A stretch of 64,000 bases of DNA from Paenibacillus pabuli NBRC 13638 (GTDB taxonomy: Bacteria; Bacillota; Bacilli; Paenibacillales; Paenibacillaceae), in assembly GCF_001514495.1 (NCBI RefSeq), contig NZ_BCNM01000020.1:62001-126000 (forward strand). Direction: 5' to 3'. Every line of letters begins with the position of its first letter. The first letter of the stretch is position 1. The notes beneath the pieces were generated by a model. That model was not told the origin of the DNA. It saw only the letters and a program-made list of their open reading frames with translations, and did not search any database. Shown here one piece after another: positions 1 to 7,370 of this stretch. Made by a program: the position numbers and the translations under genes.

Positions 1-381
1 TTGATGTGTGCTTTTGGATTTATGAACAGTCAGGTACTGAATGGCCGTAAACGCCCTCGATCCAATATACCCGATAAAGAATGACAGGTAGTATTGATCA
101 AAATGAGTCGAGAGGCTTGCTGTCATCACCAGAACAGACAAGAGCTGAAGGATGAGGAATATTCGATGGCTCATTATATCCTGACCATAACGGTTAATGA
201 ATAGGGTCTGACCGACCCATGCCCACCAGACAGGAATGAAAATCAACACAAATTTCATCAGATATTCAAACGTAATCACGCCATGTTCGGCATGCAGCAG
301 GACATGCCCCGCTTTGGAAACTGCCGCAACAAAGAGCAAATCATAGAACAGCTCCAGCCAGGTAACCTTTTTCTCCATCAT
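1..381 (-). CDS. LtrA family membrane protein (low temperature requirement A), N-terminal part
   Basis: This open frame runs off the left edge, so only the first 127 codons are seen. The start ATG at 381 is followed by a second ATG and is preceded by AAAGGAG with 9 nt spacing. The N-terminus reads VTWLELFYDLLFVAAVSKA, which matches the opening of the LtrA family (the F-Y-D-L-x-F-V motif of the first membrane helix). Further hydrophobic stretches near residues 40-60 and 75-110 fit a polytopic inner-membrane protein. The family was named from a Listeria cold-growth mutant, and its biochemical role is not established. The gene lies downstream of the dioxygenase on the same strand, but a hairpin separates them. 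Confidence 0.75.
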   Translation of the reverse strand, partial: MMEKKVTWLELFYDLLFVAAVSKAGHVLLHAEHGVITFEYLMKFVLIFIPVWWAWVGQTLFINRYGQDIMSHRIFLILQLLSVLVMTASLSTHFDQYYLSFFIGYIGSRAFTAIQYLTVHKSKSTHQ

Positions 382-456
382 CCTTCAATGCTCCTTTATT
401 TTCCTCATAATACAACACTGTTGCTTGTACCTTTACCTACCCGCTGGCTTGATGAC

Positions 457-481
457 GCGCCCAGAGTAAAACTCTGAGCGC
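457..481 (-). terminator. hairpin downstream of the dioxygenase gene
   Basis: The minus strand can form an 11-bp stem (GCGCTCAGAGT with ACTCTGGGCGC, one G-T pair) starting 9 nt past the dioxygenase stop codon. There is no T-run after it, so it may be a weak terminator or a 3' stabilising hairpin. Confidence 0.45.
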
Positions 482-489
482 CATCCACC

Positions 490-1449
490 TTACTCCATCA
501 CTGCTGTTGCAGGTACTAGCGTTCTTACCTGGATCGGCTGCAAATTGCCTTCGATTTGGGCACGATATGGTTCAAACCATTCAGGCAGCATGAGTTTTTG
601 TCCAAGCGACTCCGCCGGCTCATCTTTTGTGAATCCAGGAGGATCGGTAGCAATTTCGAACAGGATACCGCCGGCTTCTCTGAAATAGATTGCGTTAAAA
701 TATTGACGGTCCCGAACCGGGGTCGGCTGATAACCATACTGTTGCACAGCCTCTCTCCATTGTGCATGCTCTGCAAAATCTTTGGCACGCCACGCGATAT
801 GGTGGACCGTTCCTGCTCCGCCAGCGCCCAGAGCCATGCGGGTCATCGGAACATCCACCACATTACCGATATCGCCGCTGGACCGGAAACGTACATATTC
901 CTCGTTTTGATCTACTTTTGTGAATCCGAGTATTTTATCCAGCGCATCCATCGTTCTCTGCGGATTTACGCTGAACAGCACGGCACCTCCAAACCCTTTG
1001 ATGGCTTTGTCTGCGGGAATTCCTTCATGCACCCAGGTGCTGGCTGCGCCCTCTTCACGTTCAACCAGTTCAAGACGCAAGCCCTCGCGGTCTTCGAACT
1101 GCAGCAGCTCTTCGTTAAAACGATTCGTTTTGGTTACCTCAATGTTATACTGTTCCAGCCGATCCTGCCAGAAGCCAATAGTCCCAGGCGGAATTACATA
1201 TGAGGTTATGCCAACCTGACCGCCGCCAATTTTGCCTCGTGGTGATCCGGCTGATGGGAAGAATGTAATGATGGTGCCCGGACTTCCGTTCTCATCCCCA
1301 AAATACAGATGGTACACATCAGGTGCATCGAAGTTAATCGTTTTTTTCACGAGACGAAGTCCCAAAACTCCAGCATAAAAGTCGACATTGGCCTGTGGAT
1401 CTCCCGCAAAAGCTGTAATATGGTGAATACCTGCAGTTTGAATAGTCAT
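490..1449 (-). CDS. mhqO: ring-cleaving dioxygenase / glyoxalase (VOC superfamily), MhqO type
   Basis: The 319-residue product is a two-module vicinal-oxygen-chelate protein. Module one opens with GIHHITAFAGDPQANVDFY and module two contains VHHIAWRAKD; the last metal ligand is probably the Glu of GGILFEIATDPPGF. Length and layout fit the MhqA/MhqE/MhqO ring-cleaving dioxygenases of Bacillales, which use Fe(II) to open hydroquinone- or catechol-like rings during quinone and electrophile stress. Two ATG codons lie at 1452 and 1449; AGGAGG is 5 nt from the first and 8 nt from the second, so the second is preferred. A palindrome 47-64 nt upstream is a likely MarR-family operator. The symbol is by family resemblance; the true substrate is unknown. 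Confidence 0.8.
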   Translation of the reverse strand: MTIQTAGIHHITAFAGDPQANVDFYAGVLGLRLVKKTINFDAPDVYHLYFGDENGSPGTIITFFPSAGSPRGKIGGGQVGITSYVIPPGTIGFWQDRLEQYNIEVTKTNRFNEELLQFEDREGLRLELVEREEGAASTWVHEGIPADKAIKGFGGAVLFSVNPQRTMDALDKILGFTKVDQNEEYVRFRSSGDIGNVVDVPMTRMALGAGGAGTVHHIAWRAKDFAEHAQWREAVQQYGYQPTPVRDRQYFNAIYFREAGGILFEIATDPPGFTKDEPAESLGQKLMLPEWFEPYRAQIEGNLQPIQVRTLVPATAVME

Positions 1450-1495
1450 CATTATTTCCTCCTTGGTTTATCAAACATGTATAGTGGTCAAATAT

Positions 1496-1513
1496 TATCT
1501 TTATATTAAGATA
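1496..1513. promoter_or_regulatory. palindrome TATCTT-N6-AAGATA upstream of mhqO, probable MarR-family operator
   Basis: The sequence has perfect 6-bp arms TATCTT and AAGATA around a 6-nt AT-rich centre, lying between the ynzC stop and the dioxygenase start. The same arms and spacing recur at 1830-1847. Bacillus MhqR is known to bind an inverted repeat with ATCT/AGAT arms upstream of mhq genes, so an MhqR-like repressor is the natural candidate. Confidence 0.55.
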
Positions 1514-1528
1514 TTTATTCGGAATAAG

Positions 1529-1759
1529 TTAGTTATTGTTCTGGTTAGATTGTTCCTGTTTCAATCGATCTGGAGTGACGTCGTCGCCGTTCGGATCATA
1601 GATGGTCACATTCAGCAGAATATCATTGATCGAACCGCGAAAGGTTTGCAGATATTCCTGGCGCAGACGAATTTGTTCCGCTCTCTCCATCTCCGTCAAC
1701 CCTGCAGCTTTGGCTTTTCTTGAAAGTTCATTTATTCTGGTCAATGTTGGGATCATCAT
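1529..1759 (-). CDS. YnzC family protein (UPF0291/DUF896)
   Basis: This 76-residue protein carries the family pattern: TRINELSRKAKAAGLTEMER, then a QEYLQTFRGS core, then DPNGDDVTPDRLKQEQ. These segments line up with Bacillus subtilis YnzC, a small cytosolic two-helix protein of unknown function that in B. subtilis is part of the SOS-controlled yneA operon. The start ATG has GAGGAG 8 nt upstream. Here the context differs: it sits just upstream of a quinone-stress dioxygenase, and both genes carry the same palindrome, so co-regulation by a MarR-type repressor is inferred. The C-terminal tail is Asn/Gln rich. Confidence 0.85.
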   Translation of the reverse strand: MMIPTLTRINELSRKAKAAGLTEMERAEQIRLRQEYLQTFRGSINDILLNVTIYDPNGDDVTPDRLKQEQSNQNNN

Positions 1760-1829
1760 CTTGATCTCTCCTCGTAAATCGGATTTAAGATATTTACTTG
1801 TTCTCGGCTTTATTTATATTCAAATTAAA

Positions 1830-1847
1830 TATCTTAATTTAAAGATA
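1830..1847. promoter_or_regulatory. palindrome TATCTT-N6-AAGATA upstream of ynzC-like gene
   Basis: This is the second copy of the palindrome seen at 1496-1513, with identical arms and a 6-nt AT centre. It lies 71-88 nt upstream of the ynzC-like start, in a very AT-rich stretch suited to a promoter. A degenerate half copy (TTAAGATA) lies at 1785-1792. Confidence 0.55.
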
Positions 1848-1897
1848 AATCATTAGAGCTCCGTTGTCAACCCTTTATCTGATATAAAAATCAAATA

Positions 1898-1941
1898 CAA
1901 AAAAGGCTCACTCAAAAGTAGTTCACTTCTAAGTAAGCCTT
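1898..1941 (-). terminator. terminator of the pspA-ydjGHI operon
   Basis: On the minus strand AAGGCTTACT pairs with AGTGAGCCTT, followed at once by TTTTTTG. It lies 16 nt past the stop of the ydjI-like gene and closes the operon. Confidence 0.8.
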
Positions 1942-1957
1942 CCTATATTTCAGTGCA

Positions 1958-2974
1958 TTAAGCCAACTTCTGACCACAGTTTGGACAGAAATTTGCTCCT
2001 TCATTCTTGGCGCCACAGTTCGGACAGAAGTTCGGTTTTTTGTTGTCTCCCGAGGAAGAAGAAGCACCTGCATCACCGTTTTGGTTTACTGAAGGCTTTG
2101 AATCCGAGTTCTGGTTCTGACTGTTCTGATTCTGATTCATGTTTTTCATCATTTCATTTGCCATGTTCATGCCCATCATCATGCCCGCCATATCTGAAGC
2201 AGCCCCGCCACCCTGAACTTTACCAGATGAGATGCCGTCCGTCATGCTGACCTGCTGATATTTTTGCAAATTACCAATCATCTCATGTGAAGCTGTCTTC
2301 GTAATCATATCCTGGATTTCCTGCGGGTAATTGAAGCTCATCACCTGGAAACCTGTGATTCCGATCCCGATGTCCATCATTTGCATATCCAGATCTTCCT
2401 GAATGCCTTTCGCAATATCCGAAGCATTCGCCTGCAGGTTGAACATGTCCTTGCCCTCACGACTAATCCACTTCATCAGCAGCTGATCCAGCACAGACGT
2501 AATCCGGATTTTGACATCCTCAACCAGATAACTCTGTTTGATACCCGCGATTTTATCGATTAGCGTGACATAGTCACTCACTTTAAAATTAAACGTCCCA
2601 TTCGCACGAATCGGCATCCCGCCTGGGAGTTGAGGAGTCGGAATCAGTACCGGGCTTTGCGTACCCCAGCGAACCGTAAACTCCTTCGTATTCACAAACA
2701 GCACTTCGACGCGCATACCGCTGTTGAATCCGAACTTGAACCCTTTTGAGGTAGACAAAAACGGTATAATCTCGGAATCAATATTAAACGATCCTTCGTC
2801 CTCGAAAATCCCTTCCACCTTGCCGTTATTCAGGAAGATCGCATCCTGCCCTGAACGAATAATCAGCTTACTTCCCTTCTTGATCTCCCGGTTACTCCAC
2901 TTCCAGAAAATCATATCATCTCTGAACTCTTCCCATTCCACCACATTCGAAAATTGATTTTTGAAAAATCCCAT
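1958..2974 (-). CDS. ydjI: SPFH-domain protein with C-terminal zinc ribbon (YdjI type)
   Basis: The 338-residue product opens with MGFFKNQFSNVVEWEEF, the same opening as B. subtilis YdjI. An SPFH/Band-7-like region fills about residues 20-230. A Met/Asn/Gln-rich low-complexity stretch follows (about 245-305), and the tail is a double-CxxC zinc ribbon (FCPNCGAKNEGANFCPNCGQ). No membrane segment is evident, so it is likely a peripheral scaffold at the membrane. An upstream in-frame Met at 3004 has no ribosome site; the start at 2974 is preferred by homology and because GAAGGGATGG lies ahead of it. It is the last gene of the pspA operon, where flotillin-like proteins work with PspA in membrane stress. 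Confidence 0.8.
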   Translation of the reverse strand: MGFFKNQFSNVVEWEEFRDDMIFWKWSNREIKKGSKLIIRSGQDAIFLNNGKVEGIFEDEGSFNIDSEIIPFLSTSKGFKFGFNSGMRVEVLFVNTKEFTVRWGTQSPVLIPTPQLPGGMPIRANGTFNFKVSDYVTLIDKIAGIKQSYLVEDVKIRITSVLDQLLMKWISREGKDMFNLQANASDIAKGIQEDLDMQMMDIGIGITGFQVMSFNYPQEIQDMITKTASHEMIGNLQKYQQVSMTDGISSGKVQGGGAASDMAGMMMGMNMANEMMKNMNQNQNSQNQNSDSKPSVNQNGDAGASSSSGDNKKPNFCPNCGAKNEGANFCPNCGQKLA

Positions 2975-3045
2975 ACTCGTTCCCATCCCTTCTATAGTAA
3001 GCATTTTGCATCATCATGATATAAGCTGAATCGTTATTTCTCCTA

Positions 3046-3849
3046 CTAGAAAGATCCTCTACTACCACTATGCGAATGACCGCCTCGGCTGGTACCTCCG
3101 CCCCCGCCGCCTCCGCCACCATTGTTGTTGTTCTTCTCAATTTTGCGTTTGGTTACGGTAGTACGGATATACCGATCCTGACGATCAATGACGCTGGAAG
3201 TACTCGAATCCTCATAGGTCGCCCGGTTGACCGTCACACGTCCGCCAGAACGGTAAGCCATAATCCCAACAGCAATGCCTCCGATCACTACAGATACGCC
3301 CAATTGGAACCAGCCATTAAATAAAATATTGTTCGGGTTTACACCCGGTTCATACCCCATATATTTGTAGGAAAGCTTAATATACTTCTCAAAAGCGAGC
3401 TTATAATCCCCATTGGATAATTCAGATGTAATCCTGCTTCGGATTGATTGCAGCCGATCATTGTCCAAATAATCTTCGGCTTTATAGAATCCAGCCAGAT
3501 AGACTTCCCGATTATTCATGTCCATCGTCAGAATGACCGCATTTCCATGCGCTTTATCATACCCAAGAGCGTGTTCATCATAAAAATCCTCGGTCAGCAA
3601 CTGTACATCCTGATTCTCAAAATTATTTGTTGTCAGAATAACGAAGTCCGTTTGCCTCTCCGCCCCATACTCATTCGCCAATGTGTTCAGTTCACTTTTC
3701 TCCTGCTCGTTCAGCAGATTAGCCTCATCGTAAATCAGATTTTTGCTATCTGCTGCCGATACCACTAGTATTGGCATCCATGGAGAACTGAGGGTGATCA
3801 GAAATAAGATGAGCGTCGCCATCCATGCCAGATGTATTCTTTTCCTCAC
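3046..3849 (-). CDS. ydjH: TPM-domain membrane protein with Gly-rich tail (YdjH type)
   Basis: The GTG start at 3849 overlaps the stop codon of the upstream zinc-ribbon gene (GTGA), with GGAGGTGG about 6 nt ahead, implying coupled translation. The product is 267 residues. It starts with a signal peptide (RKRIHLAWMATLILFLITL, cleaved near VVSAAD). A TPM (YgcG/Psb32-like) domain covers about residues 35-165 and is thought to be extracytoplasmic. A membrane segment follows near residues 180-200. The cytoplasmic tail ends in a run of nine Gly and a Ser/His/Gly-rich end (SRGGHSHSGSRGSF). In B. subtilis YdjH works with YdjG as the membrane anchor that recruits PspA, so the same role is inferred here. 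Confidence 0.8.
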   Translation of the reverse strand: MRKRIHLAWMATLILFLITLSSPWMPILVVSAADSKNLIYDEANLLNEQEKSELNTLANEYGAERQTDFVILTTNNFENQDVQLLTEDFYDEHALGYDKAHGNAVILTMDMNNREVYLAGFYKAEDYLDNDRLQSIRSRITSELSNGDYKLAFEKYIKLSYKYMGYEPGVNPNNILFNGWFQLGVSVVIGGIAVGIMAYRSGGRVTVNRATYEDSSTSSVIDRQDRYIRTTVTKRKIEKNNNNGGGGGGGGGTSRGGHSHSGSRGSF

Positions 3850-4877
3850 AGGAATCCACCTCCCATCATCCAGGAGACCAGTTTCAATGACAACAAGGAA
3901 ACCGCTGAAATTCCTGCGAACCATCCGGCAACTTTAGCTTTGCTAATGGGCGGTTTGCCCACCACTTTACCCGTCTGCCCATTCATCGCAAAGGTATACT
4001 GCGAACGGTTAAAGTCATAGTAAACCATCCACACCGGAAGCAGCACATAGTCCGCATTTTTCATCGTGGTATCAATCTGTTTGTCCGTGTAGCTCACACT
4101 GTTATAACCCGAAACTGTTGATGCAATATAAGAATCAATATAAGAGCTCGTTTTTTCTTTGGCGCGCGGGTATAGCTCCTCGTCGGTATAACTATACTTT
4201 TCCGCAATATACCCGGCGAGATACGGTGTTTTGAAAAGCTTCAACTGGTTATAAGGAAATGGCTCCAGCTTATCCATCAGTTCATCTTTCATCTTCTCCG
4301 AAGCATCAATGGGCAGATTCACATAATTAAGCCGAATCCTCCGGTAAATATCAAAATGCTGTGTTTCCGTATAATGATAATCCCCCTGAGTGTAGGTTCG
4401 GATCTTCGTGGCACGGCCGTGAACTTCGATTTTGTTATGTAACTCATATAGCCAAAAAGGTACGTATATCCCGGTAATACTCTGGACCCGGTCAGCCGTC
4501 ATGAACCCGCTTGGCGTCAGCAGACCGTTTCTGCACCACTTTTTGAACGCCTGCTTGGCCTCATCCTTGCTGATCGAAAAGGGAAGAACCATGGCCGGTG
4601 CCAGATCTCCTGTCAACCGGTCACTTAGTACAACGGCAGCTCCGCAGAAGCTGCATGTCGTTGCACTTGTCTCCGGCTCAGTCACGATGTCCGCGCCGCA
4701 GCTGTTGCAGTGATACTCCTTGACCTCATTCTCCGTGAACACCTGTTTCTTCAATGGATCGGGGATCTGTTCAATATTATCCTGTCGTCCACAGCTAGGG
4801 CAGGACAACGCTCCAGTTGCACTATCAAAAAGCATTCCACTGCCGCAGTTGGGGCACTTGTATTCGATTACCGGCAT
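3846..4877 (-). CDS. ydjG: zinc-ribbon membrane protein (YdjG type)
   Basis: The 343-residue product begins with two tandem zinc ribbons. The first uses CPNCG at residues 9-13 with SCPSCG about 17 residues later; the second uses CNSCG and CSFCG near residues 57-78. The rest is an uncharacterised domain with many Tyr residues, ending in a single membrane helix (VAGWFAGISAVSLLSLKLV) close to the C-terminus. This matches YdjG of the B. subtilis pspA operon. The start has GGAGG 7 nt ahead. The ydjH-like gene begins inside its stop codon, consistent with the two products forming one complex. Confidence 0.8.
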   Translation of the reverse strand: MPVIEYKCPNCGSGMLFDSATGALSCPSCGRQDNIEQIPDPLKKQVFTENEVKEYHCNSCGADIVTEPETSATTCSFCGAAVVLSDRLTGDLAPAMVLPFSISKDEAKQAFKKWCRNGLLTPSGFMTADRVQSITGIYVPFWLYELHNKIEVHGRATKIRTYTQGDYHYTETQHFDIYRRIRLNYVNLPIDASEKMKDELMDKLEPFPYNQLKLFKTPYLAGYIAEKYSYTDEELYPRAKEKTSSYIDSYIASTVSGYNSVSYTDKQIDTTMKNADYVLLPVWMVYYDFNRSQYTFAMNGQTGKVVGKPPISKAKVAGWFAGISAVSLLSLKLVSWMMGGGFL

Positions 4878-4963
4878 TTGTTCACCTCCATGTTTAACGA
4901 AATGGGATTAAAATCGCATCGCTTCTCCGGCTTATTTCTGCCCTCTTCATAATTGTATATATT

Positions 4964-5671
4964 TCAACCTTCACCCTTCAATTTCTCCTGTATTGCCGCC
5001 AGCTCTTCCTCTGGATTCAGCGACACCTGCCCTTTATTACCCGCTTCAGCATTCATTTGCTGCTCCAACTGCGCAATTAGCACATCCAGATCATCGTCCT
5101 GTGCCCCAGCGCGCAGTTCAGCCAAAGCCTCAGCTTCGTTAAGCGCCTGATTTGCTTTGTCTTCCATAGCCTTAAAGGCAGCGTTCGCATTGGCAGCCGA
5201 GGCATTCCGTTCATTGGCCTGTTGCTGCGCATGGGCAGCCGCCATTCTGCCCTTCAGCTCCGCATGGCGAGCTTCCAATTGCCCCATATCTGCAACCAGC
5301 TTCTCATGCATATGCTTCATCATTTTCGCTTTGGCGGAGGCCCGGTCATAGGCGGCTTGCAACTCGTTCATTTTCTCCGCCTGTTTCACTTTTTTCTCAA
5401 GAAAACCACGTGCCTTGTCTTCATCACCGGACTCCGCAGATTTCTCTGCATATCGCTGTAACTTCTTAAGCTCGGAGCTGCATTCATCCAATGCCCGCTT
5501 CGCCCGGTTTTCCTCTGACAGCACTGCAGCCGTCTCTGCCTTCACCTGACCCAAATCACTGCTCAAGCTCCGCATATATTCATTCACCGTCTTCTCCGGG
5601 TCTTGCGCACGAGCCAGCACATGGTTCACATTGGCTTTCATTACGTCCCTAAACCTCGATAAGATTCCCAT
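4964..5671 (-). CDS. pspA: PspA/IM30 family phage-shock protein
   Basis: The 235-residue product opens with MGILSRFRDVMKANVNHVLARA, the amphipathic membrane-binding helix of the PspA/IM30/LiaH family, followed by DPEKTVNEYMRSL. The remainder (about residues 25-215) is almost entirely heptad-rich coiled coil with many Ala, Glu and Lys. Such proteins assemble into ESCRT-III-like rings and rods that seal damaged membrane. Two ATG codons are adjacent; AAGGAGG lies 8 nt before the second (5671), which also matches homologues. The SigW-type promoter directly upstream suggests induction by envelope stress, as known for B. subtilis pspA-ydjGHI. Confidence 0.9.
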   Translation of the reverse strand: MGILSRFRDVMKANVNHVLARAQDPEKTVNEYMRSLSSDLGQVKAETAAVLSEENRAKRALDECSSELKKLQRYAEKSAESGDEDKARGFLEKKVKQAEKMNELQAAYDRASAKAKMMKHMHEKLVADMGQLEARHAELKGRMAAAHAQQQANERNASAANANAAFKAMEDKANQALNEAEALAELRAGAQDDDLDVLIAQLEQQMNAEAGNKGQVSLNPEEELAAIQEKLKGEG

Positions 5672-5706
5672 CATCCGTTCCTCCTTCGATCAGTTTATAT
5701 GTACTA

Positions 5707-5736
5707 TAATACATGAATATGAGGTTGAAGGTTTCA
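5707..5736 (-). promoter_or_regulatory. SigW-like ECF promoter of pspA-ydjGHI
   Basis: The minus strand reads TGAAACCTTC, then, counting from TGAAAC, a 17-nt spacer and TGTATTA. The ECF sigma-W consensus is TGAAAC, about 16 nt, then CGTA. The -35 element matches all six positions plus the following CTT, and the -10 differs from consensus by one base. It lies 36 nt upstream of the pspA start codon, and B. subtilis pspA is a known SigW target. Confidence 0.75.
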
Positions 5737-5786
5737 TTTCCCTTATCCCTGTAAGTAGGGAGACAAATTCACACGCATACCATATC

Positions 5787-5812
5787 GGCGCCCCCCGCTT
5801 GCGGAGGACGCC
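5787..5812. terminator. GC-rich hairpin between the methyltransferase gene and pspA
   Basis: The stem GGCGTCCTCCGC / GCGGGGGGCGCC (minus strand, with G-T pairs) closes on an AA loop. No T-run follows on either strand beyond ATCTTT on the plus strand. It most likely ends the methyltransferase transcript, which stops 21 nt away. Confidence 0.4.
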
Positions 5813-5833
5813 ATCTTTATAACGCAATTATAA

Positions 5834-6688
5834 TTAGCTTGGATTAACTGATGAAGGAGCATCTTTGGCGTTCGTGCAGGAAAACATCCCGGAAGCCTTG
5901 CTGATGTGTATCTTCCCATTTGATTCTTTCATTTTCCCTTCCAAAAAAACTTTAAAGGATTGAGCGTCCTGAGGACTCATGACGTGCTTATCCTCTTCCA
6001 GCCCATTCATGGATAATACATATTCGACGATGGCATCCGAGTCTGTTATGGAAAGAGAATCTTCGTACACATGTAATTGCACATCCGTAAAGGCATGTTC
6101 AAGTTGTTGCTTTCCGTTCTCCATGGAAAATTTCGACTCAATCATGCCAAGAATACTGTCATATTGGCTATCAGGATTAAAGACTTTTACCAACTCTTTC
6201 ATCTCGGCCATATTTCGTGAACCGATGGTACTGGCGTAAAAGGTCCCGTTCTTCTTAAGCACTCTCCCGATTTCGGACAATGCCCTCTCCAGATTCCCGA
6301 TATGATATAACATATGATTAGCGATTACGATATCAAAGCTTTCTTCGGGATAATGAATTTTCTCTGCATCCATGACACTCCATTGGATATGTTCCCCAAG
6401 ATGAGTAAGATTGCGTTGGGCATCCTGAAGCATCCCCGACGATTTGTCCGTAATGGTTATGTTCCAATGATTAGGAATGCGCTCGGCATTGGCCATCCAC
6501 AACAATCCGTTTCCACCACCCAATTCTAAGACCCTGAGATGATCCTTCTTTGGAAATTGATCAAAGACCCAAAGAGGCCAGGGGTATGGATTCGTACTGT
6601 ATGTTTTATGCAAATGAATTCTCGCATTGAATTTGCCCGAATTAGCATATTGCTTACTTTGGTCAGGGTTTTCTTTTTTGGCCGACAT
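5834..6688 (-). CDS. class I SAM-dependent methyltransferase
   Basis: The product (284 residues) has the glycine-rich SAM-binding motif I (VLELGGGNGLLW) near residues 52-63, an acidic motif II (ITITDKS), and the post-II segment MDAEKI...FDIVIANHMLYHI that is typical of the UbiE/COQ5-like Methyltransf_11 group. The substrate cannot be told from sequence. The longer frame back to 6736 is rejected: the ATG at 6688 has AAAGGAG 9 nt upstream. The start lies inside the end of the MarR gene (26-nt overlap), so the two are co-transcribed and the methyltransferase is probably under MarR control, perhaps modifying a toxic small molecule. Confidence 0.85.
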   Translation of the reverse strand: MSAKKENPDQSKQYANSGKFNARIHLHKTYSTNPYPWPLWVFDQFPKKDHLRVLELGGGNGLLWMANAERIPNHWNITITDKSSGMLQDAQRNLTHLGEHIQWSVMDAEKIHYPEESFDIVIANHMLYHIGNLERALSEIGRVLKKNGTFYASTIGSRNMAEMKELVKVFNPDSQYDSILGMIESKFSMENGKQQLEHAFTDVQLHVYEDSLSITDSDAIVEYVLSMNGLEEDKHVMSPQDAQSFKVFLEGKMKESNGKIHISKASGMFSCTNAKDAPSSVNPS

Positions 6689-7139
6689 TTGAGTCCGCTC
6701 CTTTAGCCAGACGCCACGTACGCATGGAGTCCGCATAGTTTAATAACTGTTCGGCAAACGTCTGGATCTCACTGTCGTTCCAATCGCGCAAGATATGTGC
6801 CAAACCATCAATACTCACTTTCAGGAAATTAGACAATTCCTCTTCTCCCAATGGAGATAAGGTAACCAAACTGGACCGTAAATCATTCGGATCTGAGACC
6901 GCTACGATATGACCAGACTGTTTTAACACCTGAATTCTCCGGGTGATTGATGAGGGATTCAAATCTAGTTTGCTCGCAATATCCGTGATCCTCACAGCTC
7001 CCTGTTCCTTGACAAACAACAGAATCTCAAACGTTAAGCGGTCCAGATCTGATCGAAGATTTTGTGCATGCGTAAATTCTTTAACTATTCTTAACGTACC
7101 GTAAGCCAACTTCTCCAGCTCATCTCGATTGCTTGCCAA
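6663..7139 (-). CDS. MarR family transcriptional regulator
   Basis: The 158-residue product shows the MarR winged-helix layout: an N-terminal dimerisation helix, the recognition region VRITDIASKLDLNPSSITRRIQ (about residues 54-74), and the wing with the DPNDLRSS motif near residue 84. The start is TTG at 7139, chosen because GGAGG lies 9 nt upstream and no ATG nearby has a ribosome site. A 31-bp near-perfect palindrome covers its promoter, pointing to autorepression. The downstream methyltransferase gene overlaps it. The inducing ligand is unknown. Confidence 0.88.
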   Translation of the reverse strand: MASNRDELEKLAYGTLRIVKEFTHAQNLRSDLDRLTFEILLFVKEQGAVRITDIASKLDLNPSSITRRIQVLKQSGHIVAVSDPNDLRSSLVTLSPLGEEELSNFLKVSIDGLAHILRDWNDSEIQTFAEQLLNYADSMRTWRLAKGADSNVGQKRKP

Positions 7140-7159
7140 AAGTGATCACCTCCAATCTG

Positions 7160-7195
7160 ATCATAATTTATTTGTTTGCGCAAAGCAAATAAATT
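7160..7195 (-). promoter_or_regulatory. promoter of the marR-methyltransferase operon covered by a 31-bp palindromic operator
   Basis: On the minus strand TTGCTT (7188-7183) and TATGAT (7165-7160) are 17 nt apart. The palindrome at 7165-7195 has perfect 10-bp arms (AATTTATTTG and CAAATAAATT) and a symmetric TTTGCGCAAA core. It overlays both promoter elements, so a bound dimer would block RNA polymerase. This is the expected geometry for MarR autoregulation. Confidence 0.75.
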
Positions 7196-7370
7196 TTCAA
7201 TGCTATTTTCGTTCCTGAAGAGGTTTCGGTTATCTCCTTATAGCGAGCTCTACCGGATCCGACATGAGCCAAAGATGCCATTCCTCTGCAAGTTGGCTAT
7301 AATAAGGGAAGTCTTCTCATTCCGCAGCACCCGAGATGACCAATGAACGATTTTTATAAAAGGCAGGAAA

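Noticed and set aside
556..1203. 215-codon plus-strand frame
   Set aside because: It is antisense to the dioxygenase gene, has no ribosome site and its protein has no recognisable pattern.
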